Positions 4,342 to 6,258 of a stretch of DNA of 6,258 bases are shown here, one piece after another. Under the pieces are notes generated by a model that had not been told where the DNA came from, ran no database searches, and saw only the letters and a list, made by a program, of their open reading frames with translations. Position numbers and translations under genes: made by a program. Location of the stretch: contig CAZSVI010000166.1 in the NCBI GenBank assembly GCA_964610205.1, positions 1-6,258 of the forward strand, in the 5' to 3' direction. The first letter of the stretch is position 1, and every line of letters starts with the position of its first letter. Source of the DNA: CAZSVI01 sp964610205. Lineage in GTDB: Bacteria; Bacillota; Clostridia; DSM-8532.

Positions 4342-6114
4342 GGCACGGATTAAATAGATGGCATTTCTTGTTTTGGAGACACCCGGGCGTAATTTGTAAT
4401 CGAATAGAATTTCACCCTGATCATAATGCTCCTGGAAGTGGTAATTGACAACCTGTCCAACCGTTTCCCTCTCCAGAACCTCCAGTTCGAGATCATGGGT
4501 TGAAACGAGACCTATACTGTTGTTTCCGGCTAGTTTTTTTATCAAAACATCCGCCGCATGATGGCGGTCATAGGAGTTTGTTCCCTTAAATATCTCATCC
4601 AGCAAAAAAAAGACCCTGCCCTGATTTTTAACAGCTTCCACAATCATTTTAATTCTGAGGAGTTCGGCGTAGAAACTCGAAATGTTTTTTTCAAGATTAT
4701 CCGAAATCCGCATACAGCTGTATATATTCATTTTTGAGCAGGATAATCTTCGGGCGCAGACAGGAGCTCCTCCATAGGCCAGAGCAAGATTCAATCCAAG
4801 AGTTCTTAAAAAGGTGCTTTTACCGGACATATTGGAACCGGTTACGAGGATAACCTTTCTGCCGGCGCCCAGTTCCATATCATTAACAACCCGATCGGCC
4901 GTAATCAGAGGATGGCCGATGGAGGAAGCATTAACAAAGAGTTCTTCTGTCTCAATTACCTCCGGAACAGCCCAGCCGGGATTATCATGCTTCAGGTTTG
5001 ACAGGCTGGACAGGGCTTCAAAGGTTCCTATCACCGAAAACCAATCGGACAGATACAATCCGCACTCTTTTTTCCATTTTTCCAGCGCAATTTCACATTG
5101 GTAATCCCATAATGTTAATATATTGAACAGAAAATAAAACATATTGTTGCGGTTGGATATATTTCCGCAAATTCCGGATAACCGGGCAAGATGTTTTGAA
5201 GGCGCAGTATTGCTCCTATACAGATTTTTTTTAAGTTCAATAAGGAATCCGGAGGAAAAATGTCTCCGTTCAATCAGCTGAAGCATATTTTTATATGGCT
5301 CCAACTGGTATTTAAAAGCATAGGCTGTATCCAATATTTTTGCCCGTTCTTTTCCCTTATGTTTCAACAGAATTATCTGAAAAAGAATCAGAGTGGCAGG
5401 AAGGAAATAAAGTACGATATGAAAATATCCAAGGACAATGAGGATCAGGGTAAGAGCCGGGAGAACCCGTAAAAAACATTGTGTTCGTTTATCAAGCAGC
5501 TTCATATTGATTTTTCGGCCCCATTCAACAATGGTTTCAATTCTGTCGGTTTTTTTGTTCAGCATCATACCTTCACCCTGAAGGTGCTGACGGAAGGAAA
5601 GCTGGTTTGACAATTCACAGATGGCTTCCTGCCTTCTTTTTATCTCCATGATATTCTCCGGATGTGTGAACAGAAGCGACTTCAGTTTTTCTCTTCCCCA
5701 AACGGTAGAGCAGGAACTGATATACTGAAAAAGGGACCCCTGGCCGACTATATCAAGGTCTTCAGCGTAAAAATGGTCGTCTTCGGCAAGGTCTTCACCC
5801 CTGTCCGGAAAAGATGTCCAGTTGCCGTTCAGACGCTTGAGTCCATTTTGGTTTACTTCCTTAAGGCACTTAACAAGATTTTCATAATAAATACCACGGT
5901 CATGCTGCAGATTAAGGTATAAATAAATAAGGAGGAAGGCTGCAATAGATCCGGCCATTAAATAATAATAACGTAAGACAATAAACGCTATGATTATACC
6001 AAGCGCAGCAAATACAGCAACGAATTTATAAAGAACCAGTCTTTTTATCCGAAGATTTATTTTCTCTGAAAAAGCATTATAATTTCTTTCACGTTTTTCA
6101 TATCTGTTTTTCAT
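4315..6114 (-). CDS. MutS-like ATPase with membrane segments
   Basis: This 599-residue protein has the MutS-family ATPase domain at its C-terminus: Walker A TGSNMSGKST (about 425-434), Walker B FFLLDEIFKGTNS with D506 and E507, and His540 in STHD. The first 70 residues hold two predicted membrane helices (about 28-47 and 50-68), and a further hydrophobic pair lies at about 213-250, so the protein is probably anchored in the membrane. The N-terminal mismatch-recognition domain of true MutS (normally over 800 residues) is absent, and no Smr domain as in MutS2 is present. A role in classical mismatch repair is therefore unlikely; its actual function is unknown to me. The lever and core region around 140-400 follows the MutS plan (LFQYISSCSTVWGREKL resembles the start of the core domain). 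The ATG at 6112-6114 has AGGGA 6 nt upstream. It is transcribed towards the ABC operon. Confidence 0.88.
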   Translation of the reverse strand: MKNRYEKRERNYNAFSEKINLRIKRLVLYKFVAVFAALGIIIAFIVLRYYYLMAGSIAAFLLIYLYLNLQHDRGIYYENLVKCLKEVNQNGLKRLNGNWTSFPDRGEDLAEDDHFYAEDLDIVGQGSLFQYISSCSTVWGREKLKSLLFTHPENIMEIKRRQEAICELSNQLSFRQHLQGEGMMLNKKTDRIETIVEWGRKINMKLLDKRTQCFLRVLPALTLILIVLGYFHIVLYFLPATLILFQIILLKHKGKERAKILDTAYAFKYQLEPYKNMLQLIERRHFSSGFLIELKKNLYRSNTAPSKHLARLSGICGNISNRNNMFYFLFNILTLWDYQCEIALEKWKKECGLYLSDWFSVIGTFEALSSLSNLKHDNPGWAVPEVIETEELFVNASSIGHPLITADRVVNDMELGAGRKVILVTGSNMSGKSTFLRTLGLNLALAYGGAPVCARRLSCSKMNIYSCMRISDNLEKNISSFYAELLRIKMIVEAVKNQGRVFFLLDEIFKGTNSYDRHHAADVLIKKLAGNNSIGLVSTHDLELEVLERETVGQVVNYHFQEHYDQGEILFDYKLRPGVSKTRNAIYLIRALGIDIDLS

Positions 6115-6155
6115 TTATATTCCCTGCCGGTTGCTGTATCATCCTTTTAAACACA

Positions 6156-6183
6156 AGTATAACATACCGCGGCAAAGCCGCAA
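6156..6183 (-). promoter_or_regulatory. Candidate promoter of the mutS-like gene
   Basis: On -, TTGCGG (6183-6178) and TATACT (6161-6156) are 16 bp apart, and the -10 lies 41 bp before the start codon. The -35 matches the consensus only in TTG, so the call is tentative. The GC-rich hairpin overlaps the -35 and spacer. Confidence 0.4.
6169..6181. repeat. Short GC-rich hairpin
   Basis: GCGGC and GCCGC flank AAA, a perfect 5-bp stem in AT-rich surroundings. It overlaps the candidate promoter of the mutS-like gene, and no T tract follows on either strand, so it is not a terminator. It may be an operator or the end of a small dispersed repeat. Confidence 0.5.
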
Positions 6184-6216
6184 GAATTCAGAACCCAGAA
6201 TTAAGTATTCAGAATT
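6182..6216. repeat. Degenerate heptamer array (CAGAATT-like, five units)
   Basis: The segment splits into 7-bp units AAGAATT, CAGAACC, CAGAATT, AAGTATT, CAGAATT. CAGAA recurs at 6189, 6196 and 6210, exactly in a 7-bp register. It directly follows the GC-rich hairpin. Confidence 0.55.
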
Positions 6217-6258
6217 TAAAACACTCTGACAATATGCCTCCAGTAATTTGCTAACTTC

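Overview
The window looks like a chromosomal stretch of a low-GC Gram-positive bacterium, most likely a clostridial Firmicute. The evidence is AT-leaning DNA, strong AGGAGG-type ribosome binding sites, sigma-A-type promoter hexamers, and the style of the MATE and ABC proteins. The exact genus cannot be read from the sequence.

Layout from left to right: (1) the 3' end of a MATE-family efflux pump on +, whose 5' part lies outside the window. (2) A junction zone on - holding the last 13 codons of a second ABC permease, joined exactly to a fragment of a PAS-domain gene. (3) A 250-residue + strand gene fusing an N-terminal Phd/YefM antitoxin-like domain to a Uma2-family PD-(D/E)XK nuclease-like domain. 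It has a near-perfect promoter and three spaced copies (two perfect, one degraded) of the palindrome TCGTACGA. (4) About 280 bp with no recognisable gene. (5) A second, truncated MATE 3' end. (6) A three-gene - strand operon for an ABC-2 type exporter: ATPase, permease 1, permease 2. (7) A short duplicate of the 3' tail of a mutS-like gene. (8) The full mutS-like gene on -, encoding a MutS-type ATPase with membrane segments. (9) An upstream region with a GC-rich hairpin and a degenerate heptamer array.

The most striking structure is the set of duplicated gene ends. A 170-bp direct repeat (161-330 and 1651-1820, 145/170 identical by hand count) carries the convergent 3' ends of MATE and the ABC permease. 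In the left copy MATE runs on upstream and the permease is a stub; in the right copy the permease is intact and MATE is a stub. On the other side of the ABC operon, a 43-bp repeat (36/43 identical) duplicates the end of the mutS-like gene. The ABC operon is therefore bracketed by remnants of both of its neighbours. This suggests a diverged block duplication, or recombination between two paralogous loci arranged MATE / ABC / mutS-like. The nuclease gene and the PAS fragment lie between the 170-bp repeats.

The MATE pump and the ABC exporter are both plausible drug or metabolite exporters. The Phd-Uma2 fusion with its multi-site operator is the best candidate for an undescribed self-regulating system. 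Its function is inferred from domain architecture only.
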